Shown here one piece after another: positions 23,945 to 38,200 of a stretch of DNA of 64,000 nt (its first letter is position 1; the number at the start of each line of letters is the position of its first letter). The stretch lies in the NCBI GenBank assembly GCA_003586115.2, contig QVOM02000042.1, positions 80,488,663 to 80,552,662 on the forward strand. The letters run 5' to 3'. The notes beneath the pieces were generated by a model. The model was given only the letters and a program-made list of their open reading frames with translations. It did no database searches and had not been told where the DNA came from. A program made the translations under genes and the position numbers. Source of the DNA: Salvator merianae (Eukaryota; Chordata; Lepidosauria; Squamata; Teiidae).

Positions 23945-24262
23945 CCTTGGGCCTATTTGCACTAGCAAGCGTCTCGGATGCTCACTAGCAAAGCACTGCT
24001 GCACTTCCTGGAGACCCTCATAACCCTCATATCGCTGCTCACTATTCACAAATAGCTGTGGAGCACAAATTAATGCTGATAGTCAGCTCCCGATAAAGAG
24101 CATTCGCACCCGTTTCTGCCTCAGTGCCTGCGTGGTCACACAGTTGCACCTGCATGCGACATGGCGTTGCACCTATGGCAGCAGCTGGACACTTCCCAAA
24201 AGCTGTCGTGGTGAGGATTGAGTTTGGATACCAGCATTCACACTGCAAAATGCTGGTATCCT
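23945..24262. mobile_element. Related DNA transposon, partial and in the opposite orientation
   Basis: Left end GGGCCTATTTGCACTAGCAAGC matches the reverse complement of the right end of 23441-23892 (AGTGCAAA...AGGCCC type). The body has CCTATGGCAGCAGCTGGACACTTCCC and GCATTCACACTGCAAAATGC. The palindrome end is missing. Confidence 0.55.
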
Positions 24263-24689
24263 GCTCATATTAAATTATAAGCAAAAATAATTAACTAAGA
24301 AAACAAAAGCTATTAAAACATACATAAAATACAATGTTATACAAATCAGAACTTTAGCATACACCACAACCATAACGAAACATAATATGTAATAGCAGTA
24401 ACATCATGGAGAAAGCCTTTTCACAGGATCTTCAGTTTATTCACAAAAACAAAATGATCCACAACAAATTCAAGATGCTATTTAAGAGGCTGCAAAGTAC
24501 TAAAAACTAACAAGCTGAAGGAACTCAATGGTTTCCTGTCACAGGCTCTGCAAAGACTGTAGGAAGGAAACTGGAAGATCAAGGGAACTGGAAGATCATG
24601 GAAAGTTCTCATCAAATCTACTGGAAATACGCTGAGAGCACAAGCAGAAAGCTAAAAGTGCAACCTATTTACACCTTAATTTACAGCAC
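24263..24689. other. Unassigned, AT-rich, upstream of the perilipin promoter
   Basis: Nothing coding. The end (24682-24722, CGATCCTAACATGTATTTAC) resembles a short interspersed repeat fragment common in squamate sequence. Confidence 0.35.
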
Positions 24690-24929
24690 GATCCTAACAT
24701 GTATTTACTTAGAAGTAAATCCCTCCACCTCCGGGCAAAGGGTCTTCATATTTTAGTAAGTGGGTAAAAGGGCATCTCCCGTTGAGTAATACATGACACG
24801 CCCCCTTCATTTTCCTTGAAAATTTAGGATGCTTCTGACTGCTGTTCCAAACCGACTGTCAAGGATAACCCACCTCTCCGTGACATCAGCACACACACGT
24901 ATAAAAGCGGAGTGGGCAGGCTGTTACTT
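24690..24929 (+). promoter_or_regulatory. Core promoter of the perilipin gene with TATA box
   Basis: TATAAAAG lies at 24900-24907 in a locally GC-richer stretch, about 25-30 bp upstream of the likely first exon and 1.27 kb upstream of the coding start. At 24733-24745 there is GGGCAAAGGGTCT, loosely resembling a DR1 (PPAR/RXR or HNF4) element. Perilipin genes are classical PPAR targets, but this match has an imperfect second half-site and is weak. The TATA assignment is visible in the sequence; its use is inferred from position. Confidence 0.55.
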
Positions 24930-24962
24930 TTGGCCTTAGCTTGAAGCGAAGAGTGGGGTTTT
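24930..24962 (+). other. PLIN3: Perilipin exon 1 (5' untranslated), 5' end approximate
   Basis: A short stretch follows the TATA box at the expected distance and ends in a strong donor (GTAAGTAT from 24963). It contains no start codon in frame with the protein, matching perilipin genes such as PLIN2, where exon 1 is non-coding and translation starts in exon 2. The transcription start is placed only to within about 10 bp. Confidence 0.5.
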
Positions 24963-26139
24963 GTAAGTATGGGTACCTCTGGTTTTAGACGGCTTACGTT
25001 GTTTGATTTACTTTTAGCTGGGATAGGCTTTAACGTTGGATGCTCTTAAAGCATCCCTTCAATCAAATGTTTTAAGACTTTCTGAGCAAAGAAAGAACCG
25101 TGGTAGCTAGATAGGACCTCCAAATTTAATAGTTGTAACTATATCGAATATAGGAAAAGTTTTGTTTTTTTCTGTTGAAGCCTGGTGGAAGTTTTGCCTC
25201 ATCATTTCTGGAGAAGAAAAGCTGAGGGGAAACTGATGCAGCGCTATTGTAGTTCCCAGTCCTTTCGTATTTCCTCTGGGGTGGTAAACCTTCCAATTTG
25301 AAATGCAGTGTTGTAACTCTTGGGACTATCATCTGATGAACCTAAAAGTCCCATATGAATTTCAGGCTTCAGTGCACACCACTCTACAAAATGAGAGCTT
25401 TCTTAGAAGCTTGGTTTTGAACTGCATATGGAGAAAGGAAGCACAAGATGGCTTAGTGTCATTCTTGAGACAGAGTGGAAGTTTTTCTTCCTAACAACTT
25501 GCTCCATAGAGAAGCCTCAAATTGTGAAAGACATAATGGATGGTCCTGGCCAAATTTTTCCCTCCTTGGATTTTCCCTGTAAGGTAGAGATGATTTTGAC
25601 TTGCTTTGGGGTTGGGGGTGAAGCTGTTGCACTTTAGCATAATAAGGCCTGTTTTCCAAAGGTGATTGTGTAGCTCTTTTAGGAGACCTGAGACAAGAGA
25701 GTTATTATCTGTCTATTTCTTGAGTTGGCCCCAAGAGGCCTTAATTACTCTAGATGGCAGGGAGGGGGCTGTGGGTGTGTATATGTGTCCAGACTAATAC
25801 AAACTGATAACTCCTTTAAAGAAGTCAGTTTAAAAACAATGGTTTCATTTTACCTGCAGTTCCAGCTGTGGGCCCTTTCACACTTTTCACAAAGGTCATG
25901 GTGAAGTCTCTTCTGGAACAGCACAGAGATAGAAGAAACACAGCTGGGACAGCAGCTTGTATAGAGAGAGCTGCTTTTTGTAGTGATTCTCACTGACAGT
26001 AGATCACTTTAAGTTTCAATCAGATAGCCTCAGTCTTGAAGCTGTGGAGCAGAGATGCTTCTTCCATCTTACTGTTAGTGTTGGGAATGATCAGTGCAAG
26101 TGCTTACAGTGGTGGACTTTTGCTTTTGGCTTTCTGCAG

Positions 26140-26208
26140 TGGCTGCTGATTGTGTCTTGTAAGGGAGAGATGGCAAATGCTGTAAATGCTGAGAACCAAG
26201 AGCAAGAG
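26140..26208 (+). CDS. PLIN3: Perilipin exon 2: 5' UTR end and start codon
   Basis: The acceptor is a pyrimidine-rich tract ending in CTGCAG at 26139, and the donor is GTAAGT at 26209. The start codon at 26170 gives residues 1-13 (MANAVNAENQEQE), phase 0 at the donor. A short acidic N-terminus before the PAT region is normal for PLIN2 and PLIN3. A second in-frame ATG exists at 27389 in exon 3, but starting there would cut the first PAT residues (VIQK). A SINE begins 30 bp past the donor. Confidence 0.75.
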
Positions 26209-29200
26209 GTAAGTGGTCCCACTGAACCATGAGGATTTACAGTGGACAATCAGATGGGATCACATTGCTGAGTACCACTAAGTCATGGCAGACTCCTGGT
26301 TGACTGCATAGGCACTATTATACAATTTTCTTGACAGAGATACATTGCCTGCTTCTGGAGAGAGGCTGGGATCAAACCAGCAAACTTCTGTTTTCCAGAC
26401 AATTTGGCCTACCACTGACCTATAGCCACTCCAGTTCAACTTCTTAAGCATTAGTAATTGATCTTCTACTGCTAGTTAACGGCATCTGTGAGCCAGTTGG
26501 CTTCAACTGGAGCCAGAGGGAAGCAAAAGGGGACTGCAGGGGTTCTTAAAAGAAGTCATCTCAAACAACATAGTGGATACAGCTTTTGCATCCTGAACAA
26601 GCAAAGAGGAATTGCCCCCAGAAAGCTTGATTTGGATAGCACATCTTCTTACAGACTAGTATGTTTCTCTGCAAAGTCATGAGTTGTTCTGCTTACACAT
26701 TTTTATTCATCAAAATTAAGATTATAACAATAAGTTTCAAACAAAACACTTAGAAAATAATATCACACATTTATTGTATTTATAGGTCCATAAATTTAAA
26801 AGAACATAGATTGCTGAAATAGTCATCTAGAGGTTACAATCTAGCAAAATTGGATGCAGATGCAGTTCATAAGGGTTCTGCAGAATTTACAGAAGCATTA
26901 AAATACAGAACACCAAATAAATTTATAGAATTCTGAAACATGTTATAATGATCTGGGATAAAAAGTTGTGAAATCTGTATAAACATGGGGATACAAAACA
27001 CGCAATGGAAATTATAAAATTCTGAGTTAGAATCTAGAATTAATGCTCAAACGTATTTTAACAATCTGGGATAAAAGTTTGACTATGATCAAAGCTATAA
27101 TATAATACAATGTAGTACAATACTGACTGATCATTAAAAGCATTGCTAAAGTTGTAATAATACAGTATTCTTTTAGTAATTGTGTTGCAATCCTTTCTGA
27201 GACCTGGACTGTGATGATCTGAAGGCTCCTTTTCATGATTAATAGTTTGTTTTTTGAAGGAAGACAACAGGTTTAGAATCAAATTCTGACACTCATGAAA
27301 GTGCCACTTGGCTCAGACTTAGCAGCCCCAAGGTGCCAGCAAGACAGTGACTCAATATGGTGTCTGTTCCTAGTGTGTTATACAGAAAATGGCTGAAATA
27401 CCCTTTGTCAGTTCTACCTGTGAGATGGTTTCAGCTAGATATGCATCTGCCAAGGAGGCTCATCCTGCTATCCAAACAGTCTGTGATATGGCAGAGACTG
27501 GAGTGAAGACTATAGCTACCGCTGCAGCAAGCAGAGCACAACCTCTTCTGAATAAATTTGAACCTCAGAGTAAGTAGATGGTGGTAGCCAGACTTTCTCC
27601 TGTTATATGGCTTAGATTCCTTGTTCCCTCTAGCTTAATCCTTTTCACATACTTGTCTAAGGCTATGTAGTGCCAGCAATGTAATTGCTTCCTACAGTTT
27701 TTTCCAATCTAAACTAGAAGGATACCACTTTTTAGAGTCATTTAGAGCTGTTCTGGAAACCTCTTTAAGAAGATGCAATTCAAACATCATTTCAAAACTG
27801 AGCTTTGAATATAAGACAGAGTTCTGTAGGCTTGCAGAGGTAGCCAGCATAGCACTGAATGGGTGCTACTCTAAATGAGCTTGCATTAATTTCTGCACTT
27901 GCTGCAGTCCCTAACCTAGGTATCAAAATATATGCTGGTGACCTATGTTTGGTGTCAGCAGCATGGGGAAGATGGAACAGATTTGCAGGTAGAGCAAGGT
28001 AGCTACTTGACTTCATAATTGTGTGTAATCACCCCCAGTATTGAAGGGCATATGGCTTAGAGTTTACAGAGCACCTATTAGAGGACAATCTGTAAGGAGA
28101 GTGCTGTTCTGCTTGTGGACTTCCCTTTGGCAGCTGATTAAATTGTAGGAACAAGTTGCTGGACTGGATGGATCATTGCTTCAAGTCAACAGAACCCTTC
28201 TTACATATGTCAACATCCAGTCCACTAAGAAGAGGGGTCTATGTTATGATGGCAAAGCTGAGAGAAAACATTCTTCTTATCAGTGTTGATCATACAGATT
28301 GTGATGAATGAAAGTTCTGGTTAAATATAAGGCTACTTTTTTGTAAGGATGCTTTTCATTTTTAAAACAACAATGAAAAGCAACACGTTATAGGTTGGTT
28401 AAGGTAATGCTTTACCCAATTTTGGTGAAGTACAGGAGGAAGATGTTGGTAGCTCCTGCCCTTTTTTGTGCAGATAGAGGCAGATATTTGCCTTCAAATA
28501 GGCAAATAACATGGCTGATGAACTAGGTTCTCATTATAGCTTTATACACAAACTTCTTTTCTTCATGATTTTCTACAAATAACAGTAAAAGGCAAATAGC
28601 TGAAACACAGGATTCCCCATGCAAAAGGTAACCATGGTGAAACAAGGAGATAATCTGTGTCTTTGTCTTCCAGTTGCTGCAGCAAACTCCTATGCCTGTC
28701 AGGGCCTTAACAAACTACAAGAGACATTTCCTGTTGTCCAGCAGACTGTAGAAAAGGTAACAGCCCAACTTCACTCCTGTGACTTGCACTGCCCATCTGT
28801 ATAAATTGTTCCATAATCCCTAGTCAGTGGCCATACTGGCAGGTGCTAATGAGAATTTGAGGGTTTGATGTCTAAGCCATATGTGAAAGATCAGTGGTAT
28901 AATTTGCTTTAAGCCAGTGTGGGACACAGCTGATGCTGTCTTTTTACATTGTATTGCCAAATTGTATTTATAACCCACCAAAGAGTTCTCAGGATAGCAT
29001 TTAAAGATGTGGAGCTCTAGGTGACATGGCTCCCCAAAGATGTTTTTATGCTGCACACTCTAATTTTCACATTCTGAGACTTCAAATTAAGAGGATGGAA
29101 GGGGGCAGCTGCTATTGCATTAATATTATGGGGAGACTTCATGTTCTGAAAAATTATTTATTAATCTGTCTTGCTTACGGACCACTTGGGTAAATATCTT

Positions 29201-32200
29201 CCTTTGTCATAATCCAGTAGTTTGCTTCCAGAAAGGCTAGTCTTGAAGATCTTTTGAGATCTTCTTGAGGGAAGGGTTTTGCTCAAGTTCTTGGTTTTGT
29301 CTTCTCTCTACCCCATCTTTTTCTGCAGATAGTGTTGGATGCCAAAGGCCTCGTCATAGGTGCCAAGGATTCTGTTTGCACTACAGTCACTGAAGCAAAG
29401 GACACAGTATCAAATGTGGTAAATGTGGCCAAAGAATCTGCACAGGGAAGCATGGAGATGGCCCTATCTGCTGTGATGGGTAGCATGAATAATATGCTGG
29501 AATCTAGTACTGGTCAAAGTATGCTTGACAGTATTGACAGAGTGATAGAGATAACTGAGGAATTGGTGAACTACTATCTCCCAGTAACCTATGAAGAGCT
29601 AGGTAAGAATTTTGTAGTTGTTACTCTAGCTAATCACTTCTTTTACTTCTTTTATCTGTTTCTAATGTTACTTTCATTTTGTTGTGTTTTTTTTAATTTT
29701 ATTTTTTATTTATAAAATTACACTAAGTGATTCATAATTCATAAACTACCATTCTTAACTACCAACTTCCTCCTCCTCCTTTTTTCTTTTCCTCCAAAGC
29801 TATTTCCATATTTCATTTTCTTGCCCTCCCCCCCTCTAGTCACCCAGTTCTTTTCTTCTACCAAGTGTCTTCTTTCTTCTTCATTCTTTCAATCCGGCAG
29901 GCACAAATCCACTTTCCCATTCTTGCAGAAGGTCAATAAAGGGTTTCCAGTTTTCATACAGAGAACCTATCCATTGTCTTATTTCTCAGTAAATTAATCT
30001 ATTTATCCATCTCGGCTACCTTTCAAAGTCTTCTTCTAATATCAGTCTTTCAATGATTCAGCTTTTGCTGGTTGTTCTGTTAACCTACTTCTTGATTTCC
30101 TCCTTTTAGCTCCTACAGTTCCTTTTTCCTTTTCCTCCAATCTTTTCCATATTTGAACCAAAATATTTTCATCTTATCCTCAGAGTTCAGTCTGAATCTT
30201 TGTTGATTCCAAGTAGAGATTACTCCTTTTACTGTCAGCCTCATATGCTCCTTTCTCCATTGTAAGATTTTTCCTGGGCCTTCCTTCAATGAAATAGTAG
30301 AACCGTGAACTGTTGCTAGTAGTGACTCATACTGTCTCACTAGAACAGTGTCTCTTGTAGTTTTCCTCACAAAGAACACCATTACATCCCTTGACACTTT
30401 GTCTGTGATAGGTTCAAATGCTTCTATTTGTATTTCTTGCACCATAAATTTTGTCTGAGAAATTTCTGCCTTAAAATCATCCAGTTTCAGAGCCTTATCT
30501 TTTATTTCATGAAGTTCAGTGCGTACAGCACCTATTTCATTTTTAAGGTCTTGTCTTAATCTTTCAAAATTCGGCTCCTGATATTCAAAGGATCTATATA
30601 ATTCCTGCATAATTAAGTCCAATTTTTTTAATGAATAAAAATCATTGGCTCTAATTCCAAGGCACAGCTCTGCTCTTTTGGCTGTTTGTCTTTTTCTCGT
30701 TTCAGCTTTCTTGTTACCATGTTTTACAACTTTTCAGATTTGAGATGCACCGATTCAATCATCCAGTATACTTTCCACAGTACTTATAATTTAGCCCTCT
30801 AAAAAAGCCCTCTAATGGTCATTCTTTGTTACGAACAGACAAATGTTTTTCAATTCTCAGCTGAAGAAAAACAGCCACCATTAATCTTCCCAGCTTATCT
30901 CTTAATTGACAAGAAGCCGTTTCAGTATGTTTTAATGTGATACTGAAAACCCTGGCATGTTTGAAACTTTGAATGATTTATCTCTAAGAATTAGAAGCCT
31001 CTACAAATGTTTTAGCATCTTGCTGAATTACAATGTTTAAACTTTCAGCAAATATTCTCAGGGTTTTAATTGCAGAAAACTCTTGTCTGAAGGTTTTGTG
31101 GTGTTGTTGTTTTTCTAATGTTACTTTCTATGTGTGCTCTCTTGGAGCCATAAATGCATATTGTATTTGAAACTGGCTTTATACTATGCACTTGTTCAGG
31201 GGTGCTGGGAAAATTTGACCGTAAGTTACATATATTCCTGATCCCTAAACAGTCAGTAGCCAGGGAGATGGTGTCCTAGTACATATTTTGGGTTTAGCTT
31301 TCTTGGTATAGAGATCACTGGAAACTTTGGGCATCTTTCATAATAGAAAACTTATCTACATGTATATGCAGATTTACAGCTTTCAAACAGTCTAGTGATT
31401 TTTTCTCTTCCACTAGGTTTTTCAGGGCTCAGGAATTCCATATCCTTAGTCAAGCCTTTGTCTCTGGCCATCTTGGAGTTGGAATTGCAAATCCATTTTG
31501 AACTTTGCCACATCTTGAAGATAATTATCTCCAACCATGAAAAGATATGCCTCCTCATGTTATACTTTCAGAAGAGTCATCTGCTATTAGCTTCTCTGCA
31601 CTTTAATCTCCTACTTGACTAATTCTTTAGTAATGGAAAAGTCCATTCTTCTAAAATATAGTATCTTCACACAACGGATTTAACTAGTTTATCTGTCTCC
31701 TTGCAGTGATAACATCTCAGAAATAAACCATTATATCTCATTACATTTTTTGGAAATTCGAGATGGGTGATCAGAGCAGAAAAAGAGCATCTTGACTGCA
31801 CAAATGTTTTTGAAAAATCTGTTTGGATATTTTATTTATTTATTTATTTATTTATTTTTAAAGTCCCAAGTTCAGCCTTTTAACATCTCCAGACTGAGTC
31901 TGGAAAAATCTCTTTGTAACTCAGAAAATTGTAGCTAGTTGATAAGATTCTATGAGATAGATGCTGTGATTTGCTATGAGATAGATGCTGTGATTTGCTT
32001 ATCTTGGGCAAGCTTCTTTTTTGAAACATGAGTCAGTATAAATGGTGCTTCATAAAAGACAAGCCCCATCTGAAAAGTTTTTAACAAACTAAATAGGATG
32101 TACAGGCAGAAAAACAGAATTACACTGGTGAATATTGTTAGCCCTATATAGGAAGAGCCAGGTGTCAAAGTTATTAACATGAAGAAAAACAAGGCAGACA

Positions 32201-35200
32201 ACTGGAATTTCTACAATGAATTCCACACATAAGAAAGTAATTCTAGATGTAGCTAAAGAAGAACAGCTTTCTAACTTGTTCCTGGAATCTTTGTTGATTT
32301 TATGCTTGAGGCAAAATGGAACATGGAAACTACAATATAACTGCAGTTCTGGTAAACATTGGGTAAATTGCCGTTCTGTTAAATAGTGGGTAAACCTCTT
32401 CAGAGGCCATTTAAATTGAATGAAGACTCTCTTCCTCAGATCTAGCTTCATGCTCTGAGATAGAATTCAGCTACTTCAGTTACTGTTTTGTCATCTTGTC
32501 CTTATATGAAGTGTAGGAGCTGCATACCTGTGTGCCCAAAATAGGGACATGTCAAACTGCAGTTTGACAAGCACAGATGGCTGTTGGAGGCCTTGGACTG
32601 TCAGGTGCCTTACCTGTCAACCCCATGCCCTTCTTGGTATCTGCAAGCAACTCGTAAGAAGGCAAGACATGTGGAAGTGGTGGAGGGAACTCTCCTCTTT
32701 CCTGAAGACCGAGAGCTACCATTATAGCTGGGCAGGACTGTGGTATACATTGGCATACATGTGTGTTATATCATTGCACAATGTCATTGCACTTCGATGC
32801 ACTGCATTTCCCTAGCCCAAAATAATATGCTTCTATATAGAGTGTATAGCTTAGAGGCAAAGGGAGAATGTCTACCGCATGTATGCTCAGGTATTTAGCT
32901 CACCATTAACCACTGTGGCTAATGTGGAACTTTTCCAACTTCTGGGAAGCCCAGAAAAAGGGCTTTCAGGTATTTCGTACCATTGAAATACCTGGATGTA
33001 TGCAGTGCATCATCATGGAAACAAGCGTCCAGATAGGTGAATGCCTGCTTGCCATGCAACCTTGCTGTTTGGCTGGAACATCAAGAAGCAATAGTGAGAT
33101 GCAAACGAGCTCTCACATTATCCTCTCGCCATCTGGAGGCAGTCTAGGTAGATGTTGTATCTCTTGACACCATATTAGTGATCCTACACCAGAGTATTCT
33201 AAATCCTAGTACCCTTTAGCCTGTGTATGATGATGGCGATTGGAATTCAAATCATCATAATAACAAAAGCTGTACTGTATGTAAACCAAAATCTCTGGGA
33301 CTAAAGCCTGGCGAGACCCATATTATCTAAGGTTTGTGTGCTATGCGGTGTTTGCCTTGTAATAAAACAGTTGCATATCCAGTCTTGAAAGGTAAAATCT
33401 ATTTGTTGACCAGATGTCATTGCATGACCTCCTTGATAAGAGTCCAAGCAACCAGCTATCCCTCTAGGCTGGTTTAAGTTGTCCTTGTGCCAAGATTTCT
33501 CAGCTGTACGAGTGATATCTAATAGCTTTTGTGGAATTATAGTGCCAAAAAGAGTTCTGGTATCATTGATTGAGTGTTTTCTTCAGTTGCCCTTACAGAC
33601 ACTATGGAATCTGTAGACCCTGACGCGCCTCCACTTAAACTAGAAGCACTGGAACGAAATTACACAGAGCGCCTGGGTGCCCTTGCAGCCCTCATTCGCC
33701 ACAGAGCCTATATGCTTTCCCTGGCAAAGATAAAGGCAATCAAGACAAATACACAGGATGCACTAGACCAGCTTGAGCTAACAATTCAAGTTGTAAGAAT
33801 TCAAAACTTTATTTGACTATCCAAAGTTTGCCTTTGTATGTTTGTCACCTATCAGATCCCATCATATCCAACCAATATATTGTTTGAGTTAATGAGAATT
33901 GTTAAACCCATTGCATTGATGAAGAGGGAGGCAACTTGGAGGCCCTTCCTTGTACTCGTAGAAGCAAATGGTTGAAACTGTACCATTCATGCTACTTTAA
34001 TTAGGTTTAAACAGCATCATCTCCTGCTTGGCAACATACTTTGCAGTTTTTTCACTTATACAGCTATGTAGTTTTTAAGGAAGCCAGCAGTGTTCTTGGA
34101 GATCAAATATGGATTCTGGAATAGTCATTACAGACCTAGAACTGTAGAAGGACTGAATGAATACTAGATGCCATGTTGAGAACCAGAGATCTGTTGGGTA
34201 CTGGATAAGAAGTAAATGGATAGAGCAGTATATCTCTATATTTCTACACAAGCAAGTAAGACAAGTTTCTTGAGTTCAGATACAAGTTTGAGATGGGCAG
34301 GAAGCCAAATAGGTCCATACACAGAGGATAAGTCTGCAGTTATTATACAGTAGGGATGGACAGTCTTTTAATTCTCTTTCTTTTAAAAAAAAAAATACAA
34401 GAATCGCTATTGGGATATTATTAAAGGCTGCATGCCAGTAGCAGGTGAAGTTGAGGTGACCACAGGTAGGACAATGATAGGTTTATGTAATAGGTACATG
34501 CTCAAGTTGCTACAGATGCACTGCTTCCTCTAGAAAAATAAGAAGCACATGCATAGCTGAAAAATAGATTTTGGCCAGACAAAAGTGCTTGAGCAGGGAG
34601 AAAAGTCAGTGAGGAATGTGGCTTGGGGAGGATATGTGGTTGAAGGCAGTGAAGTCTGGAGTGATGTATTTTGGCCATGGCCCATGCCTTTCTTTCATCC
34701 TTCTACAGTAGGTTTGTAAGGTGCCCTGGATCACCCAGAGCATGAATGTTGGGGTGGAGGTTCAAAATATTTTGATAGTGTATAATGCACTTGTAAACAA
34801 GAAAATGGAGGAGCCCGGAATTTAGCATGGATGACCAAGGCACTCTCTTCATGGATGACCAAGGCACTCTCTTCAAAACATGCACAGCAAACCAATATGT
34901 CTTCACTTCAGGCCAATCTTATTCTCATAAGGGAGATCTTCATTTCTCAATGCCTAGAGCTCTAGCACTCATGCCTGCTTTTAAATGGCTTTATAGCAAA
35001 CCCCCTAGAAATCTAGGTCTTATCTAGCTATGGAGCCATGAATAATAGTAGATATTTCTTTATAATGGAGACTGATGTTCTGAAAATGCTTTTTCAGATC
35101 AAGCATGCCAAGAGAAAAGTGAATTGGAAAGTCCAAGCTAGCCAGGAGAAGCTGCAACAAATTTGGCTAAATTGGGACCAGTGTCAAATGGAACCAAGTC

Positions 35201-38200
35201 GGACCCGCAAGGAGACTCAGGAGGTTTGTTGTAGTACAAAAAGAAATAAAAATATTACCTAGTCAAGAGATGGCTATAGCTCAATAGCGCAATCCAAGCT
35301 TTCTATAGTTGCATATTTAATCTTTTGGTAAGGATGAGAATCTGGACTCAAGCTCTGGAGATCTGCCTGTTTGTGCAGACCAGAAATGTGATGCATGATA
35401 CTTTCTAGATAACAAGCCATATTGGAGGTTGCTGGGATTAATTATGAGCATAGGTTTGGGTTTAGTTATGCAGTTACATAGTTCAGTGTCCTGTCTGGTC
35501 ATATATGATCATTTACAATTGTTTAGGTCTGTATCCAGCCATGTGCTCTCCTGACCCTTGAACCTCATGGTTAACAAAAATCTAACCAAGGTGAACATAA
35601 GTGGAGCCCTGCTGAATCAGGCCAGCATCCTGTCTTCACAAAGTGGTCCACTGATTGCTTCTGAGCATTCTTAAGCAGAAGAATAAAGGCAAAACCTCTA
35701 ACTGCTCTGCAAATTATCTTTAGAGGCATCCTGCCTATCTCTCCAACTTGGAGGAAGTACCTAGGCATCAATTCTAGTAGCCATTGAAACACCTGTCCTT
35801 CATGAGTTTATCTAACCCTTTCTTAAAGCTGATTGCTGTCACCACCTCTTCTAGTAGTAAACAAGAAGGTGAAAAATATGTCAGTCCTAACTCTCTTGTC
35901 CATCAGCTTTATAGAGTGCCCCCTGGTTCTAGTAGTTCTGTGTGGTACAGAAAATTATTCTCTATCCACTTCTTCCCACATTGCATGATTTTATATACTT
36001 CAGTTAAGCAGGTCACCTCTTAAACACCATCTTTCAAAGCTGAATAGGTGTAGACATTGCAGCCTCATTTTGTAAGGGATATGTTCCAGCTCTACCTGAC
36101 CATTCTGGTTGCCTTTTTCTGAACTTATCCCATTCCACAATATCCTTTCTGAGATGTAGTGACCAGATTTATACACAATATTTAAATGTGGCCTCACCAT
36201 ACATTTATGAAGAGGCACAATTACGCATGCCGTCTTATTTGCTGTTCCCTTCCTAATCACCCCTAGCATTGAATTTGCTTTTTTCACTGCTGCTGCACAC
36301 TGGGTTGACACCTTCATTGAGCTGTCTACCAGAACCCCAAGGTCCCTTTTCTCAGCCCCTGTCAGTTTATTGATAGAATTGTGGTTCTTTGCCCCAGTGT
36401 GGATCCCTTCGCACTTGCTAAGACTGAAGTGCATTTGCCACTTTGTTGCCGCATCCCAATGTCAAGAAGTTTCTCTAGAGTTCTTTATAGGCTCTTAAAG
36501 TTTTTACTACCCTGAATTTTGCTATCTCACTACTTACCCCAACTTCTAGGTTCCAATACTGAACCTTAGGGGACCCCACTTTTTATTTCCCTCCACTCTG
36601 GGAATTGTTCATTTATTACTACTCTCTGCTTCCTGTCCTTTAGCCAGTTACCACTCTGGAACAGGGCCTGTCTTTTTATTGCATGACTGATGAATTTATT
36701 CATGAACTTTTGATAAAACACTTTGTCTGTCTGGACTTTCAGAAGGCTTTTGACAATGTCAACTGGATTTCCTTTATCCATATGATTGTTGATGAAGTAA
36801 ATCCAGAGTGTAATAAATGCTTCTTTGAGGGAAGAGGAAGTGTCAGCTTAAAGAGCTAGTGGTATTCCATGTTCAAAAAGTCCTCCTTGGATCCTGAACT
36901 ATCATCTTATTGCAAAGAGGGCCTTCTTGGTAGGGCTGTGGCAAACCAGCTGCAGGTCTGGCTGAAGAAGTCAGATTATCTAGATCCATTTCAGTCTGGC
37001 TTCAGAGCTAGTTATGGCACTGAAATGGCATTGGTTGCCCTGATCGGTGACCTCTACTGGGGGAGAGCTATGCTGTTAGTCTCACTTGACTTCTCAGAGG
37101 CTTTTGATATCATTGAGCACAGTACAGTATCTTGTTAAAACAGGTAAGAAATTAGAAAATTAAGGATGCTGTTTTGGAGTGGTTCACCCCTACTTCAGTG
37201 TAGATGCCAAAGAGTAGCGTGGGAGAACATGTCTTGGGGCTCAGGGAGCTCAAACATGTGGTTCCTTGGAAATTGACCCAGTCCCACTTGTTCTTTAATA
37301 CCGACATGAAGTCATTTAGGGGGAACATCTGAAGTTTTGGAAGTTCAGTACTAATGACACCTAGCTCTATCTCTGTAGGTCTTCTAGCTCAGAAGAGGTA
37401 GGACCCATGTGAAGAGCCTTCTCTGTGATAGCCCCCAGGCCTTCCTGGTGAATCAAATACCTTTGTTGTATACTGTGCATTCAGGCAGTTGGTGACAATG
37501 CACCAATTCTGCAGACACTTTTAGCTGATCATTTTCTTGCTTACCCTTGCTAAGACCTCAGGCTATAGAGCGGGAAATGAACAACCTATACGAAATTGGA
37601 TGGATGGATAGTCTGATGTGATTAGGACAGCCAGATTCCTGGGCTAAACTACTTGAATCTCAGTAAATCTTGATCTGGTCACGTAAAAACCCAATGCAAT
37701 CAAATTATTTCAGGGGTTTTTATTAAATGAGGATCATTCCAGTGCTTTGGTCCAAATGAAAAATCTTTGCTTCAGAACACAAAAAAATTTATTCTTCCTT
37801 TTTATACAAAGGGAGTACTGAAGCCTTTCCAATATGACTTTGCAATATTAAAATGGCATGGGAAACTAGATGTTTTGGGGAGGAATTAGGAATACTGCTC
37901 CAGTAGGTAAGGAAATATGATTTTTTTCTTTGCAGGGCATTTAAGAATTCTTCTGTGTCTGGGTAATATCTGAGGGAGGTACAAAATATTGTCATTTTAA
38001 CAGTGTTTTTCCCAAAATAGGTGGAGGAGCAGGCTCTGAGCCTGTCCTACAGTGTGGCTGAGCAACTCCAGGCAGTCTGCCAGAAGCTCCTAGCTAATGT
38101 GCAGGGCCTCTCTGCTGACCTCCGAGAAAAAGTGCAGCATGCTCAGAGCAATGTGGGGGAACTGAAGGCCTCTCTCTCCAGAGTCAGATACTTCCAGGTT

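Noticed and set aside
30113..30622. 169-codon minus-strand frame as a nested host gene
   Set aside because: Sequence features match a LINE-1 ORF1 protein, not a host protein.
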